Shown here piece after piece: positions 10,548-30,577 of a stretch of 64,000 nucleotides of DNA (positions are counted from its first letter, which is position 1; each line of letters begins with the position of its first letter). Both the position numbers and the translations under genes were made by a program. The notes beneath the pieces were generated by a model, which was not told the origin of the DNA, ran no database searches, and saw only the letters and a program-made list of their open reading frames with translations. Origin of the DNA: Polyodon spathula (taxonomy: Eukaryota > Chordata > Actinopteri > Acipenseriformes > Polyodontidae); NCBI RefSeq assembly GCF_017654505.1, contig NC_054553.1, positions 13,412,549 through 13,476,548 on the forward strand, in the 5' to 3' direction.

Positions 10548-12133
10548 CAGTGCCTATAGAAGGTCTACACCACCTTGAACTTTTTTCACATTTTGTTGTG
10601 TCAGTGTTTCATGCATTTAATGAGGATTTTTTTTCCACTTATCTACACACCATACTCCACACTGTTAAGGGGAAAAAAGTTTTTATTCAGAAAAAATTTA
10701 TATTTTTTACAAAACTGAAAGATCATAATTGGAAAAGTCTCCACCCCACTGAGTGAATACTTGGTGGAAGCACCTTTAGCAGCAATTACAGCTGTAAGTC
10801 TGTTGAGATAGGTTTCAACCAACTTTGCACACCTAGATTTGGCAATATTTGACCATTCTTCTTTACGAAACTGTTCAAGCTCTATCAAGTTCCTTGGGGA
10901 TCGTTGATGGACAACAATCTTCAAGTCAAATTTTAGATTGGATTTAAGTCGGTGCTTTGACTGGGACACTTAAGGACATGTACCTTTTTGTTCCTTAGAA
11001 ACTCCAGTGTAGCTTTGGCTGTGTGCTTTGGGTCATTGTCATACTGAAAGGTGAACTTCCTTCCCAGTTTCAGCTTTCTTGCAGAGGGCAGCAGGTTTTC
11101 CTCAAAGACTTCTCTGTACTTTGCTCCATTAATTTTCCCTTCTATCCTGACAAGTGCCTCAGTCCCTGCCAATGAGAAACGTCCCCATAACATGATGCTG
11201 CCACCACCATGCTTCACAGTAGGGATGTGTTCTTTGGGTGATGCAATGTGTTGGGTTTGCGCCAAACATAACGCTTTGTATTTAGGTCAAAAAGTTCAAT
11301 TTTAATTTCGTCAGACCACAAAACTTTTTGCCACATGGCTACAGAATCTCCTGAGTGGCTTTTTTTTTGGATTCTTCAAACGGGATTCAAGGTGGGCTTT
11401 CTTGAGTAATGGCTTCCTTCTTGCCATCCTACCATACAGGCCATATTTGTGGAGTGCTTGGGATATTGTTGTCAAATGCACACTTTGACCAGTCTTGGCC
11501 ATAAAAGCCTGTAGCGCTTGCAAAGTTGCCATTGGCCTCTTGGTAGCCTCTCTGATCAGTCTCCTTCTTGCTCGGTCATCCAGTTTGGAGGGACGGCCTG
11601 ATCTAGGCAGGGTCTTGGTGGTGCCATATACCTTTCACTTCTTAATAATCGCCTTGACCATGCTCCAAGGGATATTGAAGGCCTTTGATCTTTTTTTATA
11701 CCCATCCCCTGATCTGTGCCTTTAAACAACTTTGTCCCGGAGTTCTTTTGAAAGCGCCTTGGTGCTCATGGTTGAGTCTTTGCTTTGAAATGAACAACCC
11801 AGAGAAACCCAAGAACCCACAGGAACTGTTGAATTTATCTTGAATTTAACATGTGAATCACTACTATTTAATACAGATGGAGGCCACTTAACTTGGTGTG
11901 TGATAAATTGAGCTAATTTAGAATTGCTATTACAAGGGGATGAACACTTATCCAACCAAGTTATTTCAGTTTTTATTTTAATTAATTTTCTACAAAGCTA
12001 GAATATTTTTTCACTTGGAAGTTGTGGGGTAGGATGTATAGATAAATGAAAAAAAAAAAAATAATAATTCCAGGCTATAAGGCAACAAAAGGTGAAAAAT
12101 TTGAAAGGGGGTGTAGACTTTCTATAGGCACTG
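10548..12133 (-). mobile_element. Tc1/mariner element (family B), full length
   Basis: The termini CAGTGCCTATAGAAGGTCTA (10548) and its inverted match ending GGCACTG (12133) are each flanked by TA (10546-10547 and 12134-12135), the Tc1/mariner target duplication. Length is 1586 bp. The long inverted repeats enclose a disabled transposase gene on the - strand. It is full-length but no longer autonomous. Confidence 0.93.
10757..11769 (-). pseudogene. Tc1 transposase pseudogene (family B)
   Basis: The start codon is at 11769-11767, giving MSTKALSKELRDKVV. The frame then meets a stop where the family has Glu: TAA, against GAA in the copy at 42811. Downstream pieces recover the helix-turn-helix region (around 11311-11532) and the DDE domain (around 10933-11265), with the second catalytic Asp in YDNDPKH. 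The codon expected for the catalytic Glu after NPI reads TAA. The normal stop codon near 10760 is also changed, so the last open piece reads on into the inverted repeat. With at least two nonsense changes this copy is dead. Confidence 0.9.
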
Positions 12134-12155
12134 TATACTATATATTTAGAGAGCA

Positions 12156-12814
12156 TGTGACAGGGTTGGCAGAGTGGTGACATCGGGCCAGAAGTGGGAA
12201 CTGAGATACACACAAAGTACTGCAGGTTTAAAGGCGCTGTGGTGCCGTTTATTTAAACAAAAAGAAAATAAAAGGTTTAACTAAAACACATTTGCTCACA
12301 GAGCGAAACAAAAGATGTAAACAAAAACAAAAATCACAAACACCGAAACACACAGGTCAGGCTGGGCAGATTGCTTTTACTGATCCTATGTTTATACTTT
12401 TTAAACTCATGCTGCTCCCTCTCGTTCTCTCCTCAGAATAACCCACCCAGATTGCAGAGAGCTGCAGGCTTTTATGCAGTTGACCATCTCCCGGTTAGCA
12501 ACAAATTAAATCACTTAAATTGGGAGATGTCCACCTTCTACACAAGGTTTTTTAATGTGGATGGAGCTTCCCATCCACGCTGTAAAACAATAACAAAACG
12601 TACGGCTTCACTGGCATATTTATAAATACATGTAAGTAAATCATAATACCCAATACAAATGCACACGGGCAGGGGATACCCCATTCTAAAAATAAACAAA
12701 TACATTTGTTTTAAATAATACCATACCATACAAATACAAACAAAACAATCCATTTTAACAGCAGGGCTTCTGCCCCGCCCCCTTTTCATGTGCAGGGCTC
12801 CTACCCCTGTCACA
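12156..12814 (-). mobile_element. Solo LTR, second Ty3/gypsy-type family
   Basis: The LTR is bounded by TGTGACAGGGTTGG and CTACCCCTGTCACA (659 bp, TG...CA on the - strand). Flanking 5-mers GAGCA (12151-12155) and GGGCA (12815-12819) differ at one base, consistent with an aged target duplication. On the - strand CTGCATAAAAGC (about 12468-12479) is the likely TATA box. It lies only about 20 bp beyond the Tc1 copy ending at 12133. The 137-codon open frame across its right half is incidental. Confidence 0.75.
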
Positions 12815-15800
12815 GGGCAAAATATTATAGAGAATATTATAATACATAATGCAATCATCATCTTCTTTGTTTCCATGTAGGAAGTGTTTATAATGATTAG
12901 GTTAAGGTAAGAGTAGGGGTCAGGGTACTGCAATGAAATAAAACACTGCATACTTCTATTTTATAACAACCTTAATTACTGGTTACTAGTGTCATGTCAA
13001 TGAAAAGCTTTATCAGATATCACTATATTATTATATCGTATTATATTATAGAATATTTCTCTTGCCATAGCAGTGCTTCAGATAAGGTTTTGGGTCATTG
13101 AGTAATGTAGACACTATGCAACATATGGCATTTACCAGACAGCCTACAGTGAACTGTCCCGGCATTCTTTAGCTCCCGCATGCAGTTTATTCAGAACTGG
13201 CCATTGAGATGCCAGAAACCCATGATGTACAAGAAGCTTGATAATATGCAAACTCAAGCTGAGCAGCAAAATTGTTATGTGTATTCTTTACGCATTGAAT
13301 TTAAATTTCATACATAATTAATATTTTTTTCAACGTGTAAAACACCCTTTACATGCTGATCTGTATAGTAAAATATGAACCGATTGAGGTAACTTGTTAC
13401 AGTATGAGACTTCCTGACCATTACATACACCAAGTAACCTTTGTATTGATGTAACGTAAATTAACCCTTGCTCTGCCCCTGGTGGATTCCAATGGACCAT
13501 TTCCCACCTGCCAGATCCTCTGGCTAGTTTAACCGTCCACATTAATATTGGCTCTGTCACATTGATGGAAACTGAATCAAATAACCCCTGGGAATGGCTG
13601 AAGCACTATGGTTGCTGTGGAAACCTTGGAACTAGCACAAATAATTGAGTGTCGCTGTTCTAAGCTAAAGAAGAGTGCCTAATACAGTGACTACACCTTG
13701 TATTATCAAGGTTATTTTTTTCTCTCTAATTAGCCTCATTAATATAACAGTACTAATAAGGAACTATTACAATGTAGTTTAAAGTTAGACTAGATAAAGA
13801 TATAAAGATTGCCTGGTTGAAGTTTGACAACCCAGTTTTTGGGTGATGTCATTCTCAATATAGCCCTACAGTGGACACAGAGCCAGCACTACACAATTCC
13901 ACATCACACAACAAACACCATGTGACACAGTACAATTCACAGAACCAACGGTGTCTATTTGAGAGGAGTGCAGGACTGAACGGCAGGCAGGGGGAGTTCA
14001 GGTCTGGGCTGAGGAATCGTTTTCATTTTTTATGGAGGGATTCAAATGTGGGTCCTTTGGTTTTAGCAGTCATCTAATGTGATATGAGATGGATACATGC
14101 ATCCCAGCACCCCCTGCTTCAGTGCCTGATCTCCCCGTCCTCAAACACACACAGGAAGAGTCATGAAGGATGATCAAAGGACAGACAACTCATGTAGACA
14201 CAGATAGTTTTGAGCTTCAAATTAGGTCACACTGCTTTGTTTATATAGCCTGTGTTGAGCATAGGCTTGGCACTACAGTTTTAAACTTTAAAGAGGCTTT
14301 CCTTTTCTCCTCCCATTTGCTGGTGGTGTCTTTTGTAATATTTGTGTACGCAAGAATCACTTCCACATGCTTTTGTTTCAATAGAATATAAATGAAGGCG
14401 CCTTGCACTGCAGAAATAGATAATTCCACGTGAACACCAAGGGTGACTTACCTTGATTCTCAGACGTCACTTATGCAAATTTAACTCAAGGGGCTGCTTT
14501 GATGACAATTTTAATAAATTGCTAAACATTCCAAAGTGTCAGAATATTCACTTCTGATGCTTTTCCGCAGCTCAGAATTTTAATATGCATGTATTTCCAA
14601 ACCCCAGAGACAAGCTGCATAATGTGATCTGGGGTATTAAATTCTAATTTTGAAAGCTGGCATTGATTGAGTTCCCTGCAAGGGACTAATGGGGGTGGAG
14701 GCTGATTGCAGAAGAACAGTGTTGTATCAGAGCTCAGATATGTTCCAGTAGCTAGAACAAAGTTAGGGTTAAACCATGACTATTCAAATGGTCAGCCCTG
14801 ATTGACCATGGTTAACCATTGCCAGGCCATGCTTGGTATACAGCACCACATTCTTGTAACTTTGTCAGAACATGGTTGTACATACAAATCCATGCTTTTC
14901 CATGAGTGACCATGAACCAAGAGTTAGCACCTGGGTAACAATTCTGTATGCTTGATGAAACATACAGTATTGTGGAGGGCATGAAGCTGATGATTTAGAT
15001 TGTATCATCTGTTTTCAGTTATCGTGAATTTTTTCAGTGGGTCATGTCAGTGACAATCCTCAAGTTACAAAAATGTGAAACTGGTTCTGGTATGCATTGA
15101 AATAAGAGTATAGAATTGGAATCCAGATTAACTCTGGGGTCAGCATCATGGAATAACATTGATTGTGATGTACAGCTATGTTCTGAAATTCCATGATCTG
15201 ACAATACAAGACTGGTATTACATACCATGCATCTTATACAGTAGCACTGCCTAATGAGTGACTACAAAATCTGATTCTCTTATATAAGTTTAGCACAGTA
15301 CATTTGCAATGTAATTGTGCAGTTTGCCTTGTCTTTTCCCATGGTTATACTATGCATTTGCCATGGTTTGTGAGTAGGCTGTACTGTACCTCTCTGGGCT
15401 TTAGAATGTTTACCTGTGCTTTGCAATGCCTTCACTGTGTTATGTTACACTCTGCTTTTACTTAGATCAACTTTTTATATTTTTCAACTGGTTTAAGCAT
15501 AACAGAACACACACACACCGAAATTGAGTTTGAAAAGGGAAGCAGAACCTGGAATGAAAATGCATGCCAAATACAGAGGTTACTTAGTTAAATGGTCATT
15601 GATCAGCTTGAGTTTTTCAATAGAACATATAAGGCTAGATTATTAAAGGTATTTAAAATAGCACTCAGTAAAGCTACAAAGCAAGAAATAAACGACTATT
15701 ACATTTTATTTAGGGACTTTGAAATAGTTTTAACTTGTTACTTATTCATTTTAGTATTAGAATTGTTGTGTTCTCTTTTATGAAAAGCATTCAGGTTATC

Positions 15801-16038
15801 ATGACCTGGAGTAAGTTGCTTTGAGAATGCTTTAGTATAGGATTTCAGTTGCATTTATTTAGTTTATAATATTTATGGTTTTGTTTACTAGTCTGTCCCA
15901 TCTGACCTGGAATTAAATATTGGAAACAAATTGCAAAGTTTATTGTAGAATATATGAATATAAATTTTAAAAAAACCATCAGTTTTAATACTTATTTGCA
16001 TTTTGATTGGCTCTTGTATGTTCCAATTATAACTCTCA
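12815..16038. other. dcx intron, mostly unassigned
   Basis: No exon was recognised. Two dispersed repeats lie here. The segment 13201-13357 has a diverged relative at 58324-58480, and 13972-14016 has a relative at 35779-35825. A third repeat at about 14795-14836 (GACCATGGTTAACCATTGCC and following) has an inverted relative at about 50037-50078. Confidence 0.35.
13201..13357 (+). repeat. Old dispersed repeat or duplicated noncoding element, copy 1
   Basis: This aligns along its whole length with 58324-58480 in the same orientation. Shared blocks are GTACAAGAAG, ATTGATAA-like TTGATAA, TATTCTTTAC and CAATTTAAAT-like sequence. There are no terminal repeats or coding potential, and the family is unknown to me. 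Confidence 0.6.
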
Positions 16039-16657
16039 GGGGCAGGTGTACTAAGATGCGCCAGTAGCAGTGCAAACATACCGCAATTTGCATTTCTGTT
16101 GCAATAATTTGCATAGTATACATTTTGTCGTCTGTACTAAGAAAAAATATTTTAATGACTCATTTAAATATTTGTCATCTTAGCGAAATCTCTAGCATTG
16201 CAAGAGTCGAGCTTCATTTTTTCGGATAAATAATAATGAAAGGCAGTTTAATACCATCAGATTCTATAGTGGGGTCCCCACCTTCACCCACAAATAAAAA
16301 ATGTGTTTCTCTCAAAAAGCTTTTCATAATCATACAGTAGACCCTCTCTAAACCGAATATGTTTGTCCGACATTAAGAGTTGTCAGGTTTTAAAAAGTAC
16401 AATAAAGTTGCTTACACACATACATTTATAGTATATATTTTAAATGTATAAATCATCGCACAAAATGTGTTTTGGGTAGGCTAAACATTACATTGTGAAA
16501 GAAATACAAATCTGTACAATACGTCTATACAGTATAGTAGTAAAATCTAATGAATACCTAACACAACATAAATCATGCAGCTGCATTGTACACATTGGTG
16601 TACAATGCGAATAAAAGATTATTTTTTAATTGAAACTAAATGATTTTAGCATTTTTT

Positions 16658-16658
16658 A

Positions 16659-16733
<75 letters not shown>
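16658..16733. repeat. (ATT)n microsatellite
   Basis: An uninterrupted tract of about 25 ATT units inside the Harbinger relic. Confidence 0.95.
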
Positions 16734-16735
<2 letters not shown>

Positions 16736-16938
16736 TAATAATTTGACCTACTTAATAACCTTGGCAATTAACACAAAATAGATCATAGTGCAGCATTGAC
16801 AAGTTATGATACTTATAGGAGGACAGTCAGTTCTCGTTAATACGAATTTCAAGGGACCAGCAACAAATTTTGCAGTATACCACTAATTTCTATTATCATT
16901 AGTAGCCTATAAGCCAAATGTATACTGTCTGTTTTTAT

Positions 16939-17271
16939 TTAAGTTAGTAAGTGGTGCAGTGCTAAATTGTGCACAATTACAAACCAGCTGCACATTAATA
17001 GAATAGGTGTGTTTTCTAGTCCTTTACAGATTTCAGAATGAGCTGGCAGGGTTAGCGGCACATGTTTGCAGTCTATTGCTCCTAACACCTTTGGGAAACT
17101 AGAAGTGTCATAGAAATTTGTTTTCAGGGCTTGTAAGTACACTCTGCTTTTAGGGGAAATAGGTTTTTGGCTGTTCGCCTCAAAAATGCCTTGAGCACAA
17201 CTGGCAACACACGAGAAAAAGTGGACTGGGAATGCCAGCAAAAATTGCGACTGTTTAAAACATGCTTTCAA
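16939..17271 (-). pseudogene. PIF/Harbinger transposase fragment
   Basis: The - strand frame contains SSFPKVLGAIDCKHVPL near its middle. This is the signature around the first catalytic Asp of the PIF/Harbinger (HARBI1-like) nuclease: phe-pro, then GAIDC followed by a basic residue, His and Val. Upstream residues such as FEANSQKPISPKSRVYLQALK fit the preceding helical region. The reading diverges soon after the LPAHSE segment, and the later catalytic Asp and Glu are not visible in any frame here. It is a broken domain of about 110 codons. Confidence 0.7.
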
Positions 17272-17469
17272 AAGTTCTTAACAAATTGATGCAATTGTAA
17301 GTGTTGCCAGCAGCTTTAATACACCTCATTATAATTTTTGCAAATTTATGCAGGAATGCTGATAATTACATATTCATCTATGGGTGAACCGCAAAGAAAA
17401 ACTGCTGCCACAAAGCATTCCCTAAAAAGTCACTAACAGCATTGCGCTTGTTTAGTACACTTCACCCTA

Positions 17470-23485
<6,016 letters not shown>

Positions 23486-23590
23486 AATGCCGAGTGATGA
23501 AAGGAAGCACTTCGAAAGGAGGCCCATCCCAGAGAAGCTCAGCTAAGAGTCCCGGACCCACACGACGCAGCAAGTCTCCAGCTGAATCCA
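23486..23590 (+). CDS. dcx: Doublecortin, Ser/Pro-rich tail exon
   Basis: A 105-bp exon (phase 1 to phase 1) with acceptor CACAG|AATGC and donor TCCA|GTAAGA. It encodes ECRVMKGSTSKGGPSQRSSA followed by KSPGPTRRSKSPAES. The SAKSPGP and RRSKSPA blocks are the conserved basic/proline stretch that holds the Cdk5-type Ser-Pro sites described for mammalian DCX. From memory the human tail is about six residues longer in the variable part after MKG, so that segment is shorter here. It joins in frame to exons on both sides. Confidence 0.95.
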
Positions 23591-24151
23591 GTAAGACTGT
23601 TTATACAGAACTGCACTGTGTGTAACTGCCATGTGCCACGTTTCCATCTGCACTATGCAACCAGACTGTAAAATCTCATCTCATCTACTTCCAATATCTG
23701 ATGTACCTACCGCCAGTTCCATCTGCAGTCTACAATCTCCAAAGGTCATAGATAGTTTTTGTATAACTGCCATTAAATTAATTCTCCTGCCTCCAATATT
23801 TCCTAGAAAGAATTATTAATTCACAGTCCATTCTGCATGCAGTCTGCTCACCGTCCTTCGCATTGGACACTCCTTAGGTCGGTGGTGCACAAAGTGTGGG
23901 GCACGACTATGACTAAAGAGACAGTTCTGTAAAAATTAAAAAGTATTATTTTATAAATAAATACCCAAATGACAGCTAATTAGTCCAAGTTATTACCTTT
24001 CAAATGAGCCATTTCCCATCACTCTTGTAGAACCGGAGAAATTGTGTTTGAAGTAACGAGTGTCAGTGAAACTGCAGTGAACCGAGCCAAAGTGGCAGCT
24101 TCCATGTTAACAAAAGCACTAATATTTTAACAGTGTTTTTCCCGGATTTAA
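23591..24151 (+). other. dcx: dcx intron, left part
   Basis: Unassigned. A hAT/Charlie-like terminal phrase (GTGGTGCACAAAGTGTGGGG, about 23883-23902) is present, but no matching second end was found. Confidence 0.4.
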
Positions 24152-25795
24152 TATCCCAGGGTGTCAGCTTCAATAACATTACTGGGGAGTTGATTCCAGA
24201 CCCTCATGATTCTCTGTGTAAAAAAGTGTCTCCTATTTTCTGTTCTGAATGTCCCTTTGTCTAATCAAAATTTGTGAGCCCTGATCCTTATTTCTTTTTT
24301 CAGGTCAAAAAAGTTCCATGGGTCGACATTGTCAATACCTTTTGGAATTTTGAAAGCTTGAATTAGGTTGCCGCGTATTCTTCTTTTTGTTCTAGACTGA
24401 ATAGATTCAATTCTTTTAGTCTGTCTGCATATGACATGCCTTTTAAACCCGGAACAATTCTGGTCGCTCTTCTTTGCTCTCTTTCAAGAGCAGCAATATC
24501 CTTTTTGTAGCAAGGTGACCAGAACTGCACACAATATTCAAGATGAGGTCTTACTAATGCATTGTACATTTTTAACATTACCTCCCTTGATTTAAATTCA
24601 ACACTTTTCACAATGTATCCGAGCATTTTGTTGGCCTTTTTTATAGCTTCCCCACATTGTCTAGATGAAGACATTTCTGAGTCAACAAAAACTTCTAGGT
24701 CTTTTTCATAGAGTCCTTCTTTAATTTCATTATCTCACATATGATATTAATAATGCACATTTTTATTTCCTGCGTGCAGTACCTTACACTTTTCTCTATT
24801 AAATGTCATTTGCCATGTGCCTGCCCAGTTCTGAATCTTGTCTAGATCATTTTGAATGACCTTTGCTGCTGCAGCAGTATTTGCCACTCCTCCTATTTTT
24901 GTGTCGTCTGCGAATTTAACAAGTTTGCTTACTATACCAGAATCTAAGTCATTAATGTAGATTAGGAATAGCAGAGGACCTAATACTGATCCCTGTGGTA
25001 CCCCATTGGTTACCACGCTCCATTCTGAGGTTTCTCCTCTAATCTGTACTTTCTGTTTTCCACATGTTAACCACTCCCTAATCCATGTACATGTGTTTCC
25101 TTGAATCCCTACTGCGTTCAGTTTGAGAATTAATCTTTTATGTGGGACTTTGTCAAAAGCTTTCTGGAAATCTAAATAAACCATGTCATATGCTTTGCAA
25201 TTATCCATTATCGATCAAAAAATCAAGCAGGTTAGTTAGACACGATCTCCCTTTTCTAAAACCATGTTGACTGTCTCCCAGGATTCTGTTACCATGTAGG
25301 TAATTTTCCATTTTGGATCTTATTCTAGTTTCCATAAGTTTGCATATAATAGAAGTCAGGCTTATTGGTCTGTACTTACCTGGTTCAGTTTTGTTTCCTT
25401 TTTTGTGGAGCGGTATTTTGTTTGCGATTTTCCAGTCTGTCGGTACAACCCCTGTGTCAAGAGACTGTTGCATGATCTTGATTAGCGGTTTGTAAATATC
25501 TTCTTTCATTTCTTTGAGTACTATTGGGGGGATTTGATCCGACCCAAGGGATTTGGTTATTTTAAGAGCTCCTAGTCCCTTTAACACTTCTGCCTCGGTT
25601 ATGCTATTTATTTAAAACCGGATAGGAACTTGTTGACATGTGGAGCATGTTGTCCGTATCCTCCTTTGTAAAAACTTGTGAAAAATAATCATTTAATAGA
25701 TTTGCTATTTTTCTTCATGTATGATTTTGTCATTTGTATCTCTTAGACATTTAACCTCCTCTTTGAATGTCCTTTATGCTTTGTTATGAAAATCA
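24152..25795 (-). pseudogene. CR1/L2-like LINE reverse transcriptase relic
   Basis: This non-LTR retrotransposon body lies antisense within a dcx intron. Three - strand frames in order carry reverse transcriptase motifs. Frame 25587-25201 has GKYRPISLTSIICKLMETRI and HGFRKGRSC. Frame 25208-24747 has YLDFQKAFDKVPHKRL, NGVPQGSVLGPLLFLIYIND and the catalytic FADDTK. Frame 24674-24363 has the C-terminal RPHLEYCVQFWSP and RRATRIV. The motif order is that of the jockey superfamily (CR1/L2 type). Frames are interrupted near 25205 and 24700, and there is no upstream ORF1 or endonuclease. Its extreme 3' tail is missing (compare 39608). Inactive. Confidence 0.9.
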
Positions 25796-26664
25796 AAGAC
25801 ATACTATCGGATACAACTGAAAAGTTATATTCATGAACATCACATCTAAATTTGCATCTCAGAAACACTGTATTTGAATGTAAAATTAAACATAAAATGC
25901 TTTATTTTTATAATGAGCGCATATACAGCACGACTACAAACAGAAAAAATATAATAAAATACACATTTCAAAAGAAACGAGCATGTACATATACATGTGC
26001 ACAGGTGTAAACAGGTATATGCACACACAAAACTATAAAACCGAAATCATTGTTTCTAATACTAAATAAAAAGAAAATATAACAATACTTCCGGTGTGGT
26101 GGCTGCATTGTACTCTAAGGAGGAGCGTACGCGTCTGCCAGCTGTGCCTGCATCCAAGTTCCATCGAATACTATTGTGTAAACACATGTAAACTGGTACA
26201 TACAAACCTGCAAAAACAAAATATTTTTCTTCTAAAAATAATATAAAAAAAAGAATTATAAAATATGTTTCATTTTAGGTACATACGGTTCTATCCTACT
26301 TGTCATTTTGACATTTTGGTTTGCTGTATGAATCTGAGTGCCGCTTGCCGTATTCCTATCAAAATGACTACTTTCAAGATTAAATATTTCCTTCTACTAT
26401 ATTCCCAGTTGCATTTGTGGAACAAAACAAAGGATTGTTGTCTCCCAGGTACATTGAAAATCAACAAGGCTTTCACTGAGTTGGTATCTTGACAAATCCA
26501 CTATCATAGCAATCTCTGTTTCGTAGTCAGTCACACAAACAAAAGCTTGAAATAAAAAAATTAAAAAAAACATGTGTGCTAGGAGGAGGAGGCGTGTCTT
26601 GTTTGCTGTATTTACAAAAATAATAGAATATCTTATTTTATATTTAAAAAAATCCATGTATTGT
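25796..26664. other. Unassigned intronic sequence
   Basis: AT-rich with no recognised exon. It lies between the LINE relic and a piggyBac-like end and may belong to the latter element, but I see no transposase motif. Confidence 0.3.
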
Positions 26665-26879
26665 AATGCATGGGTCACACTGACCTATGTGGCGGTTCCA
26701 GATAGAACTGTTTATAACTTTTTATCATTTTTGTGATTTTGGCTATCAAACGTCATCAGGATATTTAATTCATATATTAAGAAAAAGTCAAAAACAGACA
26801 TACACATACAACGGAAGAGTAATTAACATTTTAAGTGCAAAATTGGTCACAATGACCCACGTGGCAGTTCTAGTGTTAA
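26665..26879 (-). mobile_element. Possible piggyBac-like terminus with subterminal repeat
   Basis: Read on the - strand from 26879, the sequence begins TTAACACTAGAACTGCCACG, that is, TTAA followed by a terminus of the kind seen in vertebrate piggyBac elements. A diverged direct copy of the first part occurs at 26668-26698 (CTGGAACCGCCACATAGGTC on the - strand). No partner TTAA end or transposase was identified. Confidence 0.4.
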
Positions 26880-28599
26880 TGTACTGTATGTCTCAAACTG
26901 GGTGACATCATTTCTAGATGTGTTTAGCTCAATACACATATAAATTTACACAGTTAACCTTGAATAATGTCACACAAGAGAAAAACAAATCTGTTCTTCT
27001 GAGAGGTGTTGTGTTTGGGTGCCCACCAAAAGTCACCTTGAGCATTGCAGGCACCAGCCATGCAGAACAGATTAGCCCTACTTAGAGAAGAATGCATCCG
27101 GAGCAGGCCATTAATTAAAATCAGACTTTGTGCTGTTCACTGTTCAATGCTGAGCATTTAATCTGGCACTCAAGGCCTGTGATTTGATAAACAGAGTAGT
27201 CTGGTGTTAGCCTCTCATGTTGAGCTCCATCGTGGCAGCACTGGAGATAAGAGGCCTTTGTATCCAGTCACTTCCAATTGAGGAACCCCAGTCTGGCTCC
27301 CAAGGGTTTTTCAATAATGTAGTGAAGAAGTCAATTTTAAAGACAGCAGCTGTACTTGGCATCTGGATAAGGTGTGCCACTGCATTCCCACCTGGCCTGT
27401 TTCCACAGGACTGCGTTACTTTTGTGCGTTTACTTTTGTAACCTAATAATCTTCCAGCACATGTTCTTGGAATGGATTGTTTTGGTTCTGAGAATTTTGC
27501 ATGCTAGTTTTGCAATTTCCATGCTTGTACAATGCTACAAGTATACTGTTCCTTGCATAATGATTATATTTGTGCAGGACCATCTGTTTCCTGTTCATCC
27601 TACTCAGTTTGTTTTCAAGAATGACCCATATTGAGTGCCCACTCTATCTTAGAAGAGGCTTTTTACAAGGAGATGCAGCGTTTATATATTACAAAATACA
27701 TGTCGAGGACCATTTGATTCCATTTCACTGCCATTTCGCTGCAGTCTAAACTGTTAACACAATAGGTAAAGTGATTTCAGACAGCCCACAGTTGGCAGTG
27801 TCTGGCCGGCTTAATTTAGTTCATGGAGATGGTGGCCAGCGTTGGCTGAGCTTTGCTGAGATGATTAACAGTCTTTTCTTCAAGCTCACACTAGCTCTAT
27901 TTTCATCTGAATGTATATTATGTATAATGTGTTTATGCCAGTGTTTCTGGGATTAAAAAAGAGCCCACAGTAGATATCATGGAGAAAGGTATTAAAAACA
28001 CCATTCATCCAGCTCTGAGCCTCTACACAGTTCTGTTGCGAGTGGCACACTCGCCTACCTCCTCTACCCATCCAGTACTGAATGCTTAGGGAGCAGCCAC
28101 ACTTTGAATAGAGAGTAATACTTTTAATCACGCTGAGGGGGCAGCAATTTTGTAATCTGATGGTGACTTTAAGGTTAGGATTGAGTTAAAGATTTGGTCG
28201 GTAACACTGTGATTTAAAGTCAGGATTAGGTTTACATGTAGATGCTCCTGGAAGCACAAATGTTTGTGAGGAAATCACCCATGGATTTCAAACACTCAAT
28301 CAGACCTTCGAAGAAAGTATTATTGAGCACATTTTTAAAGCGTTTACTCCAAACTGTAAATGCGTAAGAGACCTTGGTTTATATTATTTGTTTGGTTCCA
28401 GTTTTGTCAAATGATTTGTGCTTTCCAAAAAAATAGGAGTACATTAAGGAGTAAACACCTTTGAATATGTCAAGTTAACTAACATTTCTGCTGTTGTCTC
28501 ACAACACTGATGATGTTTCTTGGTTCCTATTATCTGTATCCTACCACAATAAAGGGTCACACTTCCCTGCCTCTTGATTTATTGCTCAACCTCATATAT
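26880..28599 (+). other. dcx: dcx intron, unassigned part
   Basis: No exon or classifiable repeat was recognised in this stretch. Confidence 0.4.
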
Positions 28600-28858
28600 A
28601 ATAATAATAATTATCTTTATATAGCGCCTTTCATAGCGGACCACCATCACAAAGTTCTTTACAAGATACGAGACTAGGGTGTGTGAACTATGCATCAGCT
28701 GCAGAGTCACTTACAACAACGTCTCACCCCATCGACGGAGCACAAGGAGGTTTAGTGACTTGCTCAGGGTCACACAGTGAGTCAGTGGCTGAGCTGGGAT
28801 TTGAACCGGGGACCGGCTGGTTACAAGCCCATTTCTTTAACCACTGGAACACACAGCC
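28600..28858 (-). mobile_element. tRNA-derived SINE, near full length
   Basis: On the - strand the element begins at 28858 with GGCTGTGTGTTCCAGTGG. It has an A box (CCAGTGGTTAAAG, complement of 28835-28847) and a B box (GGTTCAAATCC, complement of 28797-28807). A body follows, then a GGCGCTATATAAA tail (complement of about 28615-28627) and (ATT)n. The tail matches a 3' end shared by many fish SINEs and their partner LINEs. I could not identify a clear target duplication. It is not a functional tRNA gene. Confidence 0.85.
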
Positions 28859-30520
<1,662 letters not shown>

Positions 30521-30577
30521 GACCTGTATCTCCCTCTCTCATTGGATGACTCCGACTCGCTGGGCGACTCGATGTAA
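30521..30577 (+). CDS. dcx: Doublecortin, last coding exon
   Basis: It begins in phase 0 and encodes DLYLPLSLDDSDSLGDSM followed by TAA (30575-30577). This is the conserved C-terminus of DCX; the same ending is also used by the kinase-less short isoform of DCLK1. The four visible exons total 360 coding bases (119 residues plus stop). No kinase-domain exons follow in the remaining 33 kb. Together with the DCX-type residues upstream, this favours dcx over dclk1. Confidence 0.96.
   Translation, partial: DLYLPLSLDDSDSLGDSM

Larger units (their letters stand above)
16039..17469 (-). mobile_element. PIF/Harbinger DNA transposon relic
   Basis: The left end GGCAGGTGTACTAAGATGCGC and the inverted right end AGGGTGAAGTGTACTAAACA (complement of about 17449-17468) match imperfectly and resemble PIF/Harbinger termini. 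Between them lies a Harbinger-like transposase fragment on the - strand (16939-17271). Length is about 1.43 kb, shorter than autonomous elements, with an expanded (ATT)n tract inside. I could not fix a clean TWA target duplication. Confidence 0.65.

Noticed and set aside
12538..12951. 137-codon - strand frame
   Set aside because: It lies across the right half and edge of a solo LTR and has no domain.
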